Below, piece after piece: positions 1-7,632 of a DNA stretch of 7,632 nt; within the stretch, counting starts at the first letter, position 1; each line of letters starts with the position of its first letter. The position numbers were made by a program, and so were the translations under genes. The notes beneath the pieces are model-generated. The model had not been told where the DNA came from. It made no database searches and worked only from the letters and a program-made list of their open reading frames with translations. Source of the stretch: Acidobacteriota bacterium (lineage in GTDB: Bacteria > Acidobacteriota > Terriglobia > UBA7540); assembly GCA_021780055.1 (NCBI GenBank), contig JAJXZM010000358.1, positions 1-7,632 on the forward strand. Direction: 5' to 3'.

Positions 1-942
1 AACGATGGGACGACCGCACTTCAGCAGCGCTTCTCCCATCTTCTGATAGACGGGGCGCATGTCTGTGTCTTTGTAAATGCGGGCCGCGCTGCACCAGTCG
101 TATTTCAGGTAGTCGAAGCCCCACTCGGCATAGGTCCGTGCGTCCTGCTCCTCGTGCCCAAAGCTGCCTTCGTAACCGGCGCAGGTTTCCGGCCCCGGTC
201 CCGAATAGATTCCGATTTTGAGCCCCTTGGAGTGGACGTAATCGCACAAGCCCTTCATGTCGGGAAACTTTTTGTTGCCGGTAATGCGGCCCTTGCTGTC
301 GCGCTCACCCTGCCAGGTGTCGTCAATGTTGATGTAGATGTAGCCCGCCTTGGCCATGCCGGAAGCCACCATGGCGTCGGCAGCGGCGCGGACCACCTGG
401 TCATTCACCCGGCCGGCGAACTTGTTCCAACTGTTCCAGCCCATGGGCGGCGTTCGCACCAGGCCATTGTCCGGCAGGTCTCTGAGCGCGGGGAGCGGAA
501 GCTGCTTGGGCGGCAATGTGGCTTCGCGCGTCGTACGCTGCGCTGTGCCGGTCATCGGGCTTCGGCCGGGGAAGTTCACTTGAATGTCTATCTTTTCGCC
601 TTTCATCTGGCCGGTATAGGAGATGGTGCGGGTTCCTTCCCGGTAGTGAGTGATGACGTCGAACTTCAGCAAACCGTCGTTGAAACTGCCGTCGCTGATG
701 GGAAGTTCGCGGCTTCCAAACAAAACCTTGCCGGAGATGGCTTCGCCCGCCTGCTGCAGACAGAAGTAGGATTTGCGATAGGTGCCGTCGCCCATGGGCG
801 AGAGCACAAGCCAATAGCCGGTCAGGTTGGTCTGGGCGGCCAGATTGGATGCTCCGAGCAATAAGACGGGGGTTGACGCCAGCGCCCGCAGGACGGAACG
901 CCTGCTGACGCGTGGACCCAGAATGAAATCCGCTTCATTCAT
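1..942 (-). CDS. GH27 alpha-galactosidase-type glycosidase, Tat-exported (3' end outside window)
   Basis: Secreted glycoside hydrolase of family 27, most likely removing terminal alpha-galactosyl residues from oligo- or polysaccharides outside the cytoplasm. Only the first 314 residues are visible; no stop occurs before the left edge. Residues 13-19 (SRRSVLR) followed by a hydrophobic stretch and LAAQ near residues 34-37 form a twin-arginine signal peptide. Residues about 38-150 are an extra, probably beta-rich domain (GYWLVLSPMGDGTYRKSYF; GKVLFGSRELPISDGSF). The catalytic barrel starts near residue 160 with RTPPMGWNSWN (Met167). It continues with the substrate-contacting pair Asp207-Asp208 (INIDDTWQG), YVHSKGLKIGIYSGPGPETC, GYEGSFG, and the nucleophile Asp282 in LKYDWC. 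The acid/base Asp and the C-terminal beta domain lie outside the window. The ATG at 942 is chosen because AAAGGA lies about 9 nt upstream and the Tat signal follows. GH27 also contains alpha-N-acetylgalactosaminidases and beta-L-arabinopyranosidases, so the exact substrate is open. It is divergent from the tig operon and functionally unrelated to it. Confidence 0.9.
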   Translation of the reverse strand, partial: MNEADFILGPRVSRRSVLRALASTPVLLLGASNLAAQTNLTGYWLVLSPMGDGTYRKSYFCLQQAGEAISGKVLFGSRELPISDGSFNDGLLKFDVITHYREGTRTISYTGQMKGEKIDIQVNFPGRSPMTGTAQRTTREATLPPKQLPLPALRDLPDNGLVRTPPMGWNSWNKFAGRVNDQVVRAAADAMVASGMAKAGYIYINIDDTWQGERDSKGRITGNKKFPDMKGLCDYVHSKGLKIGIYSGPGPETCAGYEGSFGHEEQDARTYAEWGFDYLKYDWCSAARIYKDTDMRPVYQKMGEALLKCGRPIV

Positions 943-1279
943 GATGGCATATCCTTTCGGCCTGAATGGGACGGTCCGGAAGGCGCCGGGCCGCCGCCGA
1001 TGTCGATTGTTGAGGCACTCCGCCGCACGATTTCCTCTTGATAAAAATGGAACCGAGAGCGGCAGAAGGATATCACAAGGCAAAGCGCAAGCCAACGGCG
1101 GGAACGGGTTGCAGTGGCAGGTTTTGGCAGCTTTGTGTGGCGAGGTCAGCTTGTCGTTGCCTGGCCTGAACGCCCGCTCCGGCGCAAAACCTTTTCGCGT
1201 GTCCTGCATCAAAATAAGAAGGAGGCAGTACGGAAGGTCCAGGGTTGCGGGAGAAGCAAATTTCCGCAGCTCAGTTTGG
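943..1279. other. Divergent intergenic region, no gene recognised
   Basis: This stretch separates the minus-strand GH27 gene from the promoter of the tig operon. I see no conserved coding sequence, tRNA or convincing terminator. The plus-strand open frame that crosses it begins inside the antisense of the GH27 gene, is arginine-rich and has no recognisable motif. The minus-strand promoter of the GH27 gene should lie here, but no convincing -35/-10 pair was found. AAGGAGG at about 1220-1226 is a perfect Shine-Dalgarno match with no start codon at a usable distance. Confidence 0.6.
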
Positions 1280-1307
1280 TTGACAGCCTATAACCTTATG
1301 CTATACT
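1280..1307 (+). promoter_or_regulatory. Strong sigma-70 promoter of the tig-clpP-clpX-lon operon
   Basis: A perfect -35 box TTGACA (1280-1285) is separated by 16 bp from the -10 box TATACT (1302-1307), which differs from TATAAT at one position. TG at 1299-1300, one base before the -10 box, makes an extended -10. Transcription should start near 1313-1315, giving a leader of about 110 nt before the GTG of tig. No CIRCE element (HrcA) or sigma-32-like promoter was seen nearby, so the visible promoter looks vegetative rather than heat-shock specific. Confidence 0.85.
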
Positions 1308-1335
1308 GACTTTTGGGACCCGGGGAGTTGTACAT

Positions 1336-1370
1336 CTTCTCAGGGCTGGGACCATCCCTTCTGGTAGAAG
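1336..1370 (+). promoter_or_regulatory. Imperfect hairpin in the tig 5' leader
   Basis: CTTCT (1336-1340) pairs with AGAAG (1366-1370), CAG (1341-1343) with CTG (1361-1363), and GGGA (1348-1351) with TCCC (1355-1358) around a CCA loop. A 2-nt bulge and a small internal loop interrupt the stem. An alternative register pairs AGGG (1342-1345) with CCCT (1356-1359). No T-run follows, so it is not a classical intrinsic terminator. It could stabilise the mRNA or modulate expression, or it could have no role. It resembles no riboswitch class known to me. Confidence 0.35.
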
Positions 1371-1412
1371 TTTAAAGGACCACCTCGCCGTTCTCTTTCA
1401 ATCAAACAGCTC

Positions 1413-1427
1413 TAATGAGGAACTGTG
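1413..1427 (+). promoter_or_regulatory. Ribosome binding site and start context that fix the tig GTG start
   Basis: Reading in the tig frame, TAA (1413-1415) and TGA (1416-1418) are tandem stops directly upstream of GTG at 1425, so the protein cannot begin further upstream. GAGG (1417-1420), within TGAGGA, is the only Shine-Dalgarno-like sequence and lies just 4 nt from the GTG, closer than usual. An ATG at 1415 is in another frame and stops after 15 codons. Confidence 0.65.
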
Positions 1428-2723
1428 GAATCTGGAACCTGCAAGAAAGAACTAGTAATTGAAATACCGCCTGATATTGTCAGACAAGAATCCGAGGCCG
1501 TAACGGCGCAGTATCGCCGGCTGGCTCGAATCCCGGGTTTCCGCCCCGGACGGGCGCCCGCCTCGTTGATTCGGCGGCACTTTCAGGACGACATTCGCAA
1601 TGAAGTCGTTCAGACCCTTCTGCCCAAGTACTTTGAGAACGTTATCAAAGAGCAGAAGATGTCGGTCATCGGGCGGCCGCAATTTGCCGATTTGAAATTT
1701 GAGGACGATAGTCCACTGACCTGCACTGCGAAGTTTGAAGTGCTTCCGGAGTTCGAGCTGAAAGATTACAAAGGACTCGAAGTTGAACAAGGGACGCTTG
1801 AGGTTGCCGAGGACGAGTTGAAGAAGTCGCTCGAGGACCTGCGGGAGCGTGCCGCGACTTTTGAGCCGGTGGAAGACCGGCCGGCCGCAGACGGCGACTA
1901 CGTTCAAGTGAATTACCACGGAGTGTACAAATCCGACTCGGAGGCTAAGCCGCTCGAGGCAAACGACGCCATGGTGCATCTCGCCGGGGATGGCGCGGTA
2001 CCCGAGTTCACGGAAAACCTGCGGGGCGCAAAGTCGGGCGACGTGCGGGAATTTGACGTGAATTACCCGGAAGATTACGCTTCAAAGGCGCTGGCAGGAA
2101 AATCGCTCAGCTACCGCGTGGAAGTCCAGAGCGTCAAAAAGAAAGTAGTGCCGGAGCTTGACGATGAGTTTGCCAAATCGGTCAGCGAGTTCAAAACCGT
2201 CGAGGAACTGAAGGGCAGGGTTTCAGAGAACCTTGCCGCGCACAAGAAGTACGAAGCGGAGTCCGGCGCAAAGCAGGGCCTGCTGAAACAGTTGGTTGCC
2301 GCGCACAGTTTTCCGGTTCCTGATACACTGGTAGAAGCACAGATTGACGGCAAGCTGGAGCGCTTGCTGGGCCGGCTGATCTCTCAGGGTATTGACCCCC
2401 GCAACGTTGGGCTTGACTGGCAGAAGCTGCGGGAGGACGGAAGGCCAGAGGCCGAGAAGGACGTCCGGGGTTCGCTGATTCTGGAAAAAGTGGCCGATGC
2501 CGAATCGATTGAGGTTACAGACGATGAGATCGACGGATTGATCCGGGACCTTGCGCAGGAGCGCCGCGAGTCGCCCGCCGCCCTCAAGACCCGCTTGACA
2601 CAGGATGGCGAGCTTTCTACAATCGAGCGCAGGCTCCGTAACCAGAAAGCTCTTGACCTCATCTACCACAACGCTAAAATCAAACCAACATCCGAAGTTG
2701 TTCCGGACCAGGCCAAGGGGTAA
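1425..2723 (+). CDS. tig: Trigger factor, ribosome-associated chaperone/peptidyl-prolyl isomerase
   Basis: Cytosolic chaperone that docks beside the ribosomal exit tunnel and shields nascent chains. The 432-residue length matches the family (E. coli also 432). The N-terminal ribosome-binding domain (about residues 1-110) carries the signature loop GFRPGRAP at residues 38-45, equivalent to GFRKGKVP in E. coli. An FKBP-like PPIase domain follows at about 150-235, from DGDYVQVNYHGVYKS to AGKSLSYRVEVQSVKKK. The helical C-terminal chaperone domain spans about 243-420, beginning VPELDDEFAKSV. Within the PPIase domain the usual IPGFE motif reads VPEFTE (residues 192-197), so isomerase activity may be weak. 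The GTG start is forced by upstream in-frame stops and no in-frame ATG or GTG gives a complete domain. The N-terminus is about five residues shorter than E. coli before the GFR loop, so the first beta-strand is trimmed. It is the first gene of the operon, with clpP starting 15 nt downstream. Confidence 0.95.
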   Translation: MESGTCKKELVIEIPPDIVRQESEAVTAQYRRLARIPGFRPGRAPASLIRRHFQDDIRNEVVQTLLPKYFENVIKEQKMSVIGRPQFADLKFEDDSPLTCTAKFEVLPEFELKDYKGLEVEQGTLEVAEDELKKSLEDLRERAATFEPVEDRPAADGDYVQVNYHGVYKSDSEAKPLEANDAMVHLAGDGAVPEFTENLRGAKSGDVREFDVNYPEDYASKALAGKSLSYRVEVQSVKKKVVPELDDEFAKSVSEFKTVEELKGRVSENLAAHKKYEAESGAKQGLLKQLVAAHSFPVPDTLVEAQIDGKLERLLGRLISQGIDPRNVGLDWQKLREDGRPEAEKDVRGSLILEKVADAESIEVTDDEIDGLIRDLAQERRESPAALKTRLTQDGELSTIERRLRNQKALDLIYHNAKIKPTSEVVPDQAKG

Positions 2724-2738
2724 GGGCAGGGAGCACCG

Positions 2739-3347
2739 ATGAGCATGGAAAGACCAGCGATGACATTGATCCCGATGGTGGTTGAACAGACGAACCGCGG
2801 GGAGAGAGCTTACGATATTTATTCCCGCCTGCTCCGCGACAATATCATTTTCATCGGGACCCCGATTGATGATAACGTTGCCAATCTGGTGACGGCGCAG
2901 TTGCTGTTCCTGGAGGCGGAGGATCCCGAAAAGGATGTTTCGCTTTACATCAACTCCCCTGGCGGAGTGGTGACGGCGGGAATGGCGATTTACGATACCA
3001 TGCAGTTTATCCGGCCGGACGTGGCCACCATCTGCATCGGCCAGGCCGCCAGCGTGGCAGCGTTGTTGCTCTCAGCCGGGACCCATGGCAAGCGCTTTGC
3101 GCTGCCTAATTCGAGAGTTCTGATTCACCAGCCGACCATGGGAGGGCTCTCCGGACAGGCAACCGACATTGATATTCATGCCCGTGAAATCCTGCGGGTG
3201 CGGGCTGGATTGAACGAAATTATGGCCAAGCACACCGGCCAGCCACTTGAGAAGATCGAACGCGACGTTGAACGCGATTTCTGGATGAATGCACAGCAGG
3301 CCAGGGAGTACGGCATCGTTGATGAGATTATTGAGAAGCACAAATAA
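2739..3347 (+). CDS. clpP: ATP-dependent Clp protease proteolytic subunit ClpP
   Basis: Serine peptidase that forms the tetradecameric degradation chamber used by ClpX. The protein has 202 residues, a normal length. The catalytic triad by alignment with E. coli is Ser105 (in GQAASVAAL), His130 (RVLIHQP) and Asp180 (second Asp of RDVERD). Family blocks [30 protein letters not shown] and [12 protein letters not shown] are all present. By comparison with the E. coli propeptide, cleavage probably follows Met8, giving a mature N-terminus TLIPMVVEQ. The start at 2739 is supported by GGGAG (2729-2733) 5 nt upstream; ATGs at 2745 and 2760 are less well placed. The usual Met after the catalytic Ser is Val106, a conservative change. 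It lies 15 nt from tig and 15 nt from clpX, in the same frame as both, and is clearly operonic. Confidence 0.97.
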   Translation: MSMERPAMTLIPMVVEQTNRGERAYDIYSRLLRDNIIFIGTPIDDNVANLVTAQLLFLEAEDPEKDVSLYINSPGGVVTAGMAIYDTMQFIRPDVATICIGQAASVAALLLSAGTHGKRFALPNSRVLIHQPTMGGLSGQATDIDIHAREILRVRAGLNEIMAKHTGQPLEKIERDVERDFWMNAQQAREYGIVDEIIEKHK

Positions 3348-3348
3348 C

Positions 3349-3362
3349 GGAGGCGAACTTAC

Positions 3363-3365
<3 letters not shown>
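3349..3365 (+). promoter_or_regulatory. Ribosome binding site defining the clpX TTG start
   Basis: GGAGG (3349-3353) lies 9 nt before TTG at 3363. The clpP stop codon TAA (3345-3347) is in the same frame, so clpX cannot start earlier. The zinc-finger cysteines begin at residue 12, so it cannot start much later. The TTG start is therefore well supported. Confidence 0.85.
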
Positions 3366-4624
<1,259 letters not shown>

Positions 4625-4625
<1 letters not shown>

Positions 4626-7054
4626 TGGAATCTTCTATGTTTTCAGGCCGAGAAAAAGGTGAAACTCGCACTCTGCCCATGATGCCCATCCGGGACGTGG
4701 TCATCTTTCCGTACATGATGACTCCGTTCGTTGTGGGGCGCGAAAGCTCCATCCGGGCGTTGGAGGAGGCGCTGGCCGGCGACAAGAAAATCTTCCTGGC
4801 CACCCAGCACGACGCCTCGGTGGACGACCCCAAGCCCAACGACATTTACCAGGTGGGGACCATCGCGAACATCATCCAGAGCCTGAAACTCCCCGACGGC
4901 AACATCAAGGTGCTGGTGGAGGGAAGCGAGCGTGGCAAAATCCTGAAGGTTTCGAGCGAGGAAGGCTACTTCCGCGCCAGCGTCAAGACCGCCACCTACA
5001 GGATTGTGAGCACTCCCAGCCTGGAACAACTGGTGCAGCGGGTCATCTCGCTGTTCGAGCAGTACGTCAAGCTGTCGCAGAGTCTGAATTATGAAACGAT
5101 GATCGCGGCCGCCAAGGTGGAAGAGATCAGCAAGTTTACCGACACCGTGGCCGCCAACCTGAGCATCAGCATCGAAGAAAAGCAGGAGTTGCTGGAACTT
5201 TTCGATCCGGTTGACCGTCTGACGCGCCTGGCGGATATTCTGGATATCGAGATCGAAAAGCTGAATGTCGACCGCTCCATCCAGGGCCGCGTGAAGCGGC
5301 AAATGGAACGCGCGCAACGCGAGTACTACCTGAACGAAAAGATCAAGGCCATCCAGAAGGAACTGGGGCGGAACGAAAAGAGCGAGATCGACGAACTCAA
5401 GAAGAAGATCGAGTCGGCAGGCATGACCCCGGACGCCTACGAAAAGGCCATGGGCGAAATCAAGCGCCTGGAACTGATGCCGCCGATGTCCGCCGAGTCC
5501 ACCGTCTCCCGCAATTACCTCGACTGGCTGCTGGCCGTGCCCTGGAAGAAGAAATCAAAGGAAATCCGGGACATCCGGCGGGCTGAAAAGATTCTGAACG
5601 AAGACCACTACGGGCTTGAGAAAATCAAGGAACGCATTCTGGAGTTCCTGGCCGTGCGGCAACTGGTGAAGACCCCGCGCGGATCGATCCTCTGCTTTGT
5701 GGGACCTCCGGGAGTGGGAAAAACTTCGCTGGGACGCTCCATCGCGCGCGCCACAGGAAGAAAGTTTGTCCGGTTGTCACTGGGCGGGGTCCGCGACGAA
5801 GCGGAAATTCGCGGCCACCGCAGAACTTATATCGGCGCGCTGCCCGGCCAGATCATCCAGATGATGAAGAAAAGCGGGACGGTCAATCCCATCTTTCTTC
5901 TCGACGAAGTGGACAAGATGAGCATGGACTTTCGCGGCGATCCGTCGGCAGCCCTTCTGGAAGTTCTCGATCCCGAGCAGAACGACACTTTCACGGACCA
6001 TTACCTAGACGTGGAATACGACCTTTCCAAGGTTTTCTTTATCACCACGGCAAACGTGATCCACACCATCCCGCAGCCGTTGCAGGACCGCATGGAGATC
6101 CTGCGGCTCTCGGGTTATACGGAACCCGAAAAGCTGGAAATCGCCAAGCGCTTTCTGGTGCCAAAACAGCGCGAAGCCACGGGCCTGAAAGAACACAACC
6201 TGCAGTTTGAGGATGAGGCGATTGTCGGCGTCATCCGCAACTATACGCGCGAAGCGGGTGTCCGCAACCTGGAGCGCGAGATTTCCAACATCAGCCGCAA
6301 GGTTGCGCGCAAGGTGGTGCAGGAAAGCCGCGATCTCAAGGTTGTGGTCAAGCCGGAAGATCTGCGCGAATACCTGGGCGTCATTAAATTCCGCGATACG
6401 AAGGCCGAAGAGAAGAATGAGGTGGGCCTGGCAACGGGGCTGGCGTGGACGGAAGTCGGCGGGCAGATCCTGAATATCGAAGCTACGGTGATGACGGGCA
6501 AGGGCAAACTTACCCTGACCGGCAAACTCGGCGACGTGATGCAGGAATCCGCGCAGGCCGCGTTAAGCTACGTTCGCTCGCGGGCCGCGCGCCTGGGACT
6601 GCCTGCGGATTTTTACCGCCGCGTGGACATCCACATTCACATTCCGGAGGGCGCCATTCCGAAAGACGGGCCTTCGGCGGGCATCACTCTGGCTACGGCC
6701 ATGGTCAGCGCCCTTACCAAAAACCCGGTGGATCGCGACATCGCCATGACCGGTGAAATCACCCTGCGCGGCAAGGTGTTGCCGATTGGCGGAGTGAAAG
6801 AGAAGGTCCTGGCTGCACACCGCGCCGGCACGCGTACCGTGCTGCTGCCGCGGGATAACGAGAAAGACCTCTCTGAGATTCCGGAGAACATCCAGGAAGA
6901 CCTAGCCATCCGGTTTGTTGAAACGATGGACGAGGTCCTTGACCTGGCGCTCGAACGGAAGGTCGAAGGGGTTGCTGCTCTTGCAACTGAGCCAGAGGAG
7001 ACCCAGCGGCTGGACTCGTCGCTCGAATCAGACCGGGAGTCCCTGACGAACTGA
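4625..7054 (+). CDS. lon: ATP-dependent protease Lon (LonA type)
   Basis: Homohexameric cytosolic AAA+ serine protease that degrades misfolded proteins and selected regulators. It has 809 residues against 784 in E. coli. The substrate-binding N-domain (about 14-215) starts [23 protein letters not shown] and is followed by a coiled helical segment (about 216-305, including [17 protein letters not shown]). The AAA+ module has Walker A GPPGVGKT (360-367), Walker B FLLDEVDK (424-431), arginine finger near Arg489 (QDRMEI) and sensor-2 Arg547 ([10 protein letters not shown]). The C-terminal protease domain has catalytic Ser684 in PKDGPSAG and Lys727 in [12 protein letters not shown], an intact Ser-Lys dyad. 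The C-terminal tail after about 785 is acidic, variable and probably disordered. The ATG at 4625 overlaps the clpX stop by one base, with AAGG (4614-4617) 7 nt upstream, suggesting translational coupling. A second Met at residue 5 (4637) is an alternative start. Confidence 0.97.
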
Positions 7055-7348
7055 TTGTGTTCGCAGGCAGCAGCCGGGATAAACTGGGGCTGGAGTTGCA
7101 AAGCGGTTGTATGGTTTGCCGGGACTGACGGTGGTTTGTTGACGACCGAAATTCAGGGCTTCAAAAGGGCTCCGGCGAACTGAAGCGGTTGGGTATTATC
7201 AAGGAAAGACGTACTCACCCAGGAAGGGAATAGAGGTTTCCCCCCTGCACCAGGAAGTAACGTCAATTGTTCCAAGCCAAATCGGATTGATAAATCTGAA
7301 ATCTACTGCCAGGGATTTTACCGTTCGGAATTCTGCTGACTAGCCTTA
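7055..7348. other. lon-rho intergenic region, left part; no gene recognised
   Basis: No conserved gene, tRNA or strong terminator is visible. Two weak hairpins can be drawn. CAGG-AA-GGGAA pairs with TTTCC-CC-CCTG (7220-7247, 2x2 mismatch in the stem, loop TAGAGG). TCGGATT pairs with AATCTGA (7282-7299, GATA loop, one G-T pair). Neither is directly followed by a T-run. Possible promoter pieces are TTGACG at 7139-7144 and TATTAT at 7194-7199, but they are not correctly spaced partners. A promoter for rho is expected here or just downstream and was not confidently found. Confidence 0.5.
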
Positions 7349-7453
7349 ATGGACCGCTCAGTTAACTTTCTGGGATCATCAAGGAGCATCAAACCAGCGG
7401 GGTTCAAGCCGGTCCTGAAAATGGACCGAACGTACCATGGGGTCCTAAACTAA
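7349..7453 (+). CDS. Possible 34-residue leader peptide upstream of rho
   Basis: An ATG-started open frame of 34 codons plus TAA ends 20 nt before the rho start. The peptide begins MDRSVNFLGSSRSI and ends MDRTYHGVLN, with an internal KPAGFKPVLK segment. It is preceded in frame by TGA at 7337-7339, so ATG 7349 is the first start. The same nine bases, AATGGACCG, occur at the first Met (7348-7356) and at an internal in-frame Met (7420-7428), so MDR appears twice. There is no good Shine-Dalgarno sequence upstream, which argues against strong translation. E. coli rho is preceded by a leader peptide gene (rhoL) of similar size, but I see no firm sequence similarity. It may be a regulatory leader ORF or a chance frame. 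Confidence 0.3.
   Translation: MDRSVNFLGSSRSIKPAGFKPVLKMDRTYHGVLN
7410..7445 (+). promoter_or_regulatory. Alternating GGTCC/GGACC inverted repeats in the rho leader
   Basis: CGGTCC (7410-7415) is a perfect 6-bp complement of GGACCG (7423-7428) across a 7-nt loop. GGACC (7423-7427) can instead pair with GGTCC (7441-7445) across 13 nt. An upstream GGACCG (7351-7356) can also pair with 7410-7415. The stems therefore exclude one another. They overlap the end of the 7349-7453 open frame and lie 28 nt or more before the rho start, as expected for an attenuator-like or translational switch. No T-run follows, so intrinsic termination is not indicated. Confidence 0.35.
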
Positions 7454-7473
7454 ATCGAATTTGAGAGATTAAC

Positions 7474-7632
7474 ATGCCGTCCAAAAAACAGGAAGAAAAG
7501 CCAATCGATGTGCAGGAAGAAAAGATCGAGGAACTCAAGGATAGTGAAATCCTCGATATTGCCAAGCTGAAAGAGATGAATATTGCCACGCTCACGCAGG
7601 TGGCCAAAGATCTGGGTGTTGTCGGGGCCACC
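7474..7632 (+). CDS. rho: Transcription termination factor Rho, N-terminal part (cut by window end)
   Basis: Hexameric RNA helicase that terminates transcription of untranslated RNA. Only the first 53 codons are visible and the frame is open at the edge. Residues 1-30 are a charged Lys/Glu-rich extension (MPSKKQEEKPIDVQEEKIEE). From about residue 31 the sequence KLKEMNIATLTQVAKDLGVV matches the Rho N-terminal helical domain (E. coli MNLTELKNTPVSELITLGENMG). The RNA-binding and ATPase domains lie outside the window. The ATG at 7474 is chosen because TGA (7462-7464) precedes it in frame. The Shine-Dalgarno match GAGAG (7463-7467) is only moderate. Rho is separated from lon by 419 bp and is probably a separate transcription unit or at least separately controlled. 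Assignment rests on the N-terminal motif alone; another protein carrying a Rho N-terminal domain is possible but less likely. Confidence 0.8.
   Translation, partial: MPSKKQEEKPIDVQEEKIEELKDSEILDIAKLKEMNIATLTQVAKDLGVVGAT

Noticed and set aside
154..864. 236-codon plus-strand open frame opposite the GH27 gene
   Set aside because: The minus strand encodes conserved GH27 motifs through the same interval; the plus-strand translation is low-complexity and unrecognisable.
827..1309. 160-codon plus-strand open frame across the divergent intergenic region
   Set aside because: It starts inside the antisense of the GH27 gene, is Arg-rich with no recognisable motif, and its end overlaps the strong tig promoter.
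1328..1375. 15-codon TTG-started frame in the tig leader, a possible leader peptide
   Set aside because: The GGGGAG Shine-Dalgarno-like sequence directly abuts the TTG with no spacer, and TTG is a weak start; chance is more likely.
7071..7092. CAGCC/GGCTG hairpin just after lon as an intrinsic terminator
   Set aside because: Only 5 bp with a 12-nt loop and no following T-run.
7139..7166. TTGACG with a 17-bp spacer as a rho promoter
   Set aside because: The expected -10 position reads TCAAAA, a poor match; the good -10-like TATTAT at 7194 is too far away.
7381..7386. AAGGAG as a ribosome binding site in the rho leader
   Set aside because: No ATG, GTG or TTG occurs at a usable distance downstream, and it lies inside the candidate leader frame.

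Overview
The window is a GC-rich bacterial chromosome segment dominated by a complete, ordinary-looking protein quality-control operon, tig-clpP-clpX-lon. A divergently oriented, partly visible secreted glycosidase gene lies on the left, and the first codons of rho lie on the right. Several things point to an Acidobacteriota-like organism: the sequence style of trigger factor (IPGFRPGRAP, EIPPDIVRQE), the Tat-exported family GH27 glycosidase with an extra N-terminal domain, and the extended lysine/glutamate-rich start of Rho. This assignment comes from recognition only; no search was run.

Layout. Positions 1-942 (minus strand) hold the first 314 residues of a GH27 alpha-galactosidase-type enzyme with a twin-arginine signal peptide; its 3' end lies beyond the left edge. 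Positions 943-1424 are a divergent intergenic region. Its right end carries a very good sigma-70 promoter (TTGACA, 16 bp, TATACT with a TG extension), followed by a leader of about 110 nt with an imperfect hairpin. Positions 1425-7054 hold tig (GTG start), clpP (ATG), clpX (TTG) and lon (ATG). The genes are separated by 15 nt, 15 nt and a 1-nt overlap, so they almost certainly form one transcription unit. Positions 7055-7473 contain no obvious conserved gene, but do contain short inverted repeats and a 34-codon open frame (7349-7453) ending 20 nt before rho. Positions 7474-7632 are the first 53 codons of rho.

How the genes fit together. Trigger factor receives nascent chains at the ribosome. 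ClpX unfolds tagged or misfolded substrates and feeds them to the ClpP tetradecamer. Lon degrades misfolded and regulatory proteins independently. Co-transcription couples folding and degradation capacity. All key catalytic residues visible in the four genes are intact.

The canonical operon offers little novelty. The most interesting non-canonical signal is in front of rho: a possible leader peptide overlapping alternating GGACC/GGTCC elements that could form mutually exclusive hairpins, which is suggestive of an attenuation-type control of rho. This is inference from sequence alone. No mobile element, CRISPR array, tRNA, rRNA or defence system was seen.
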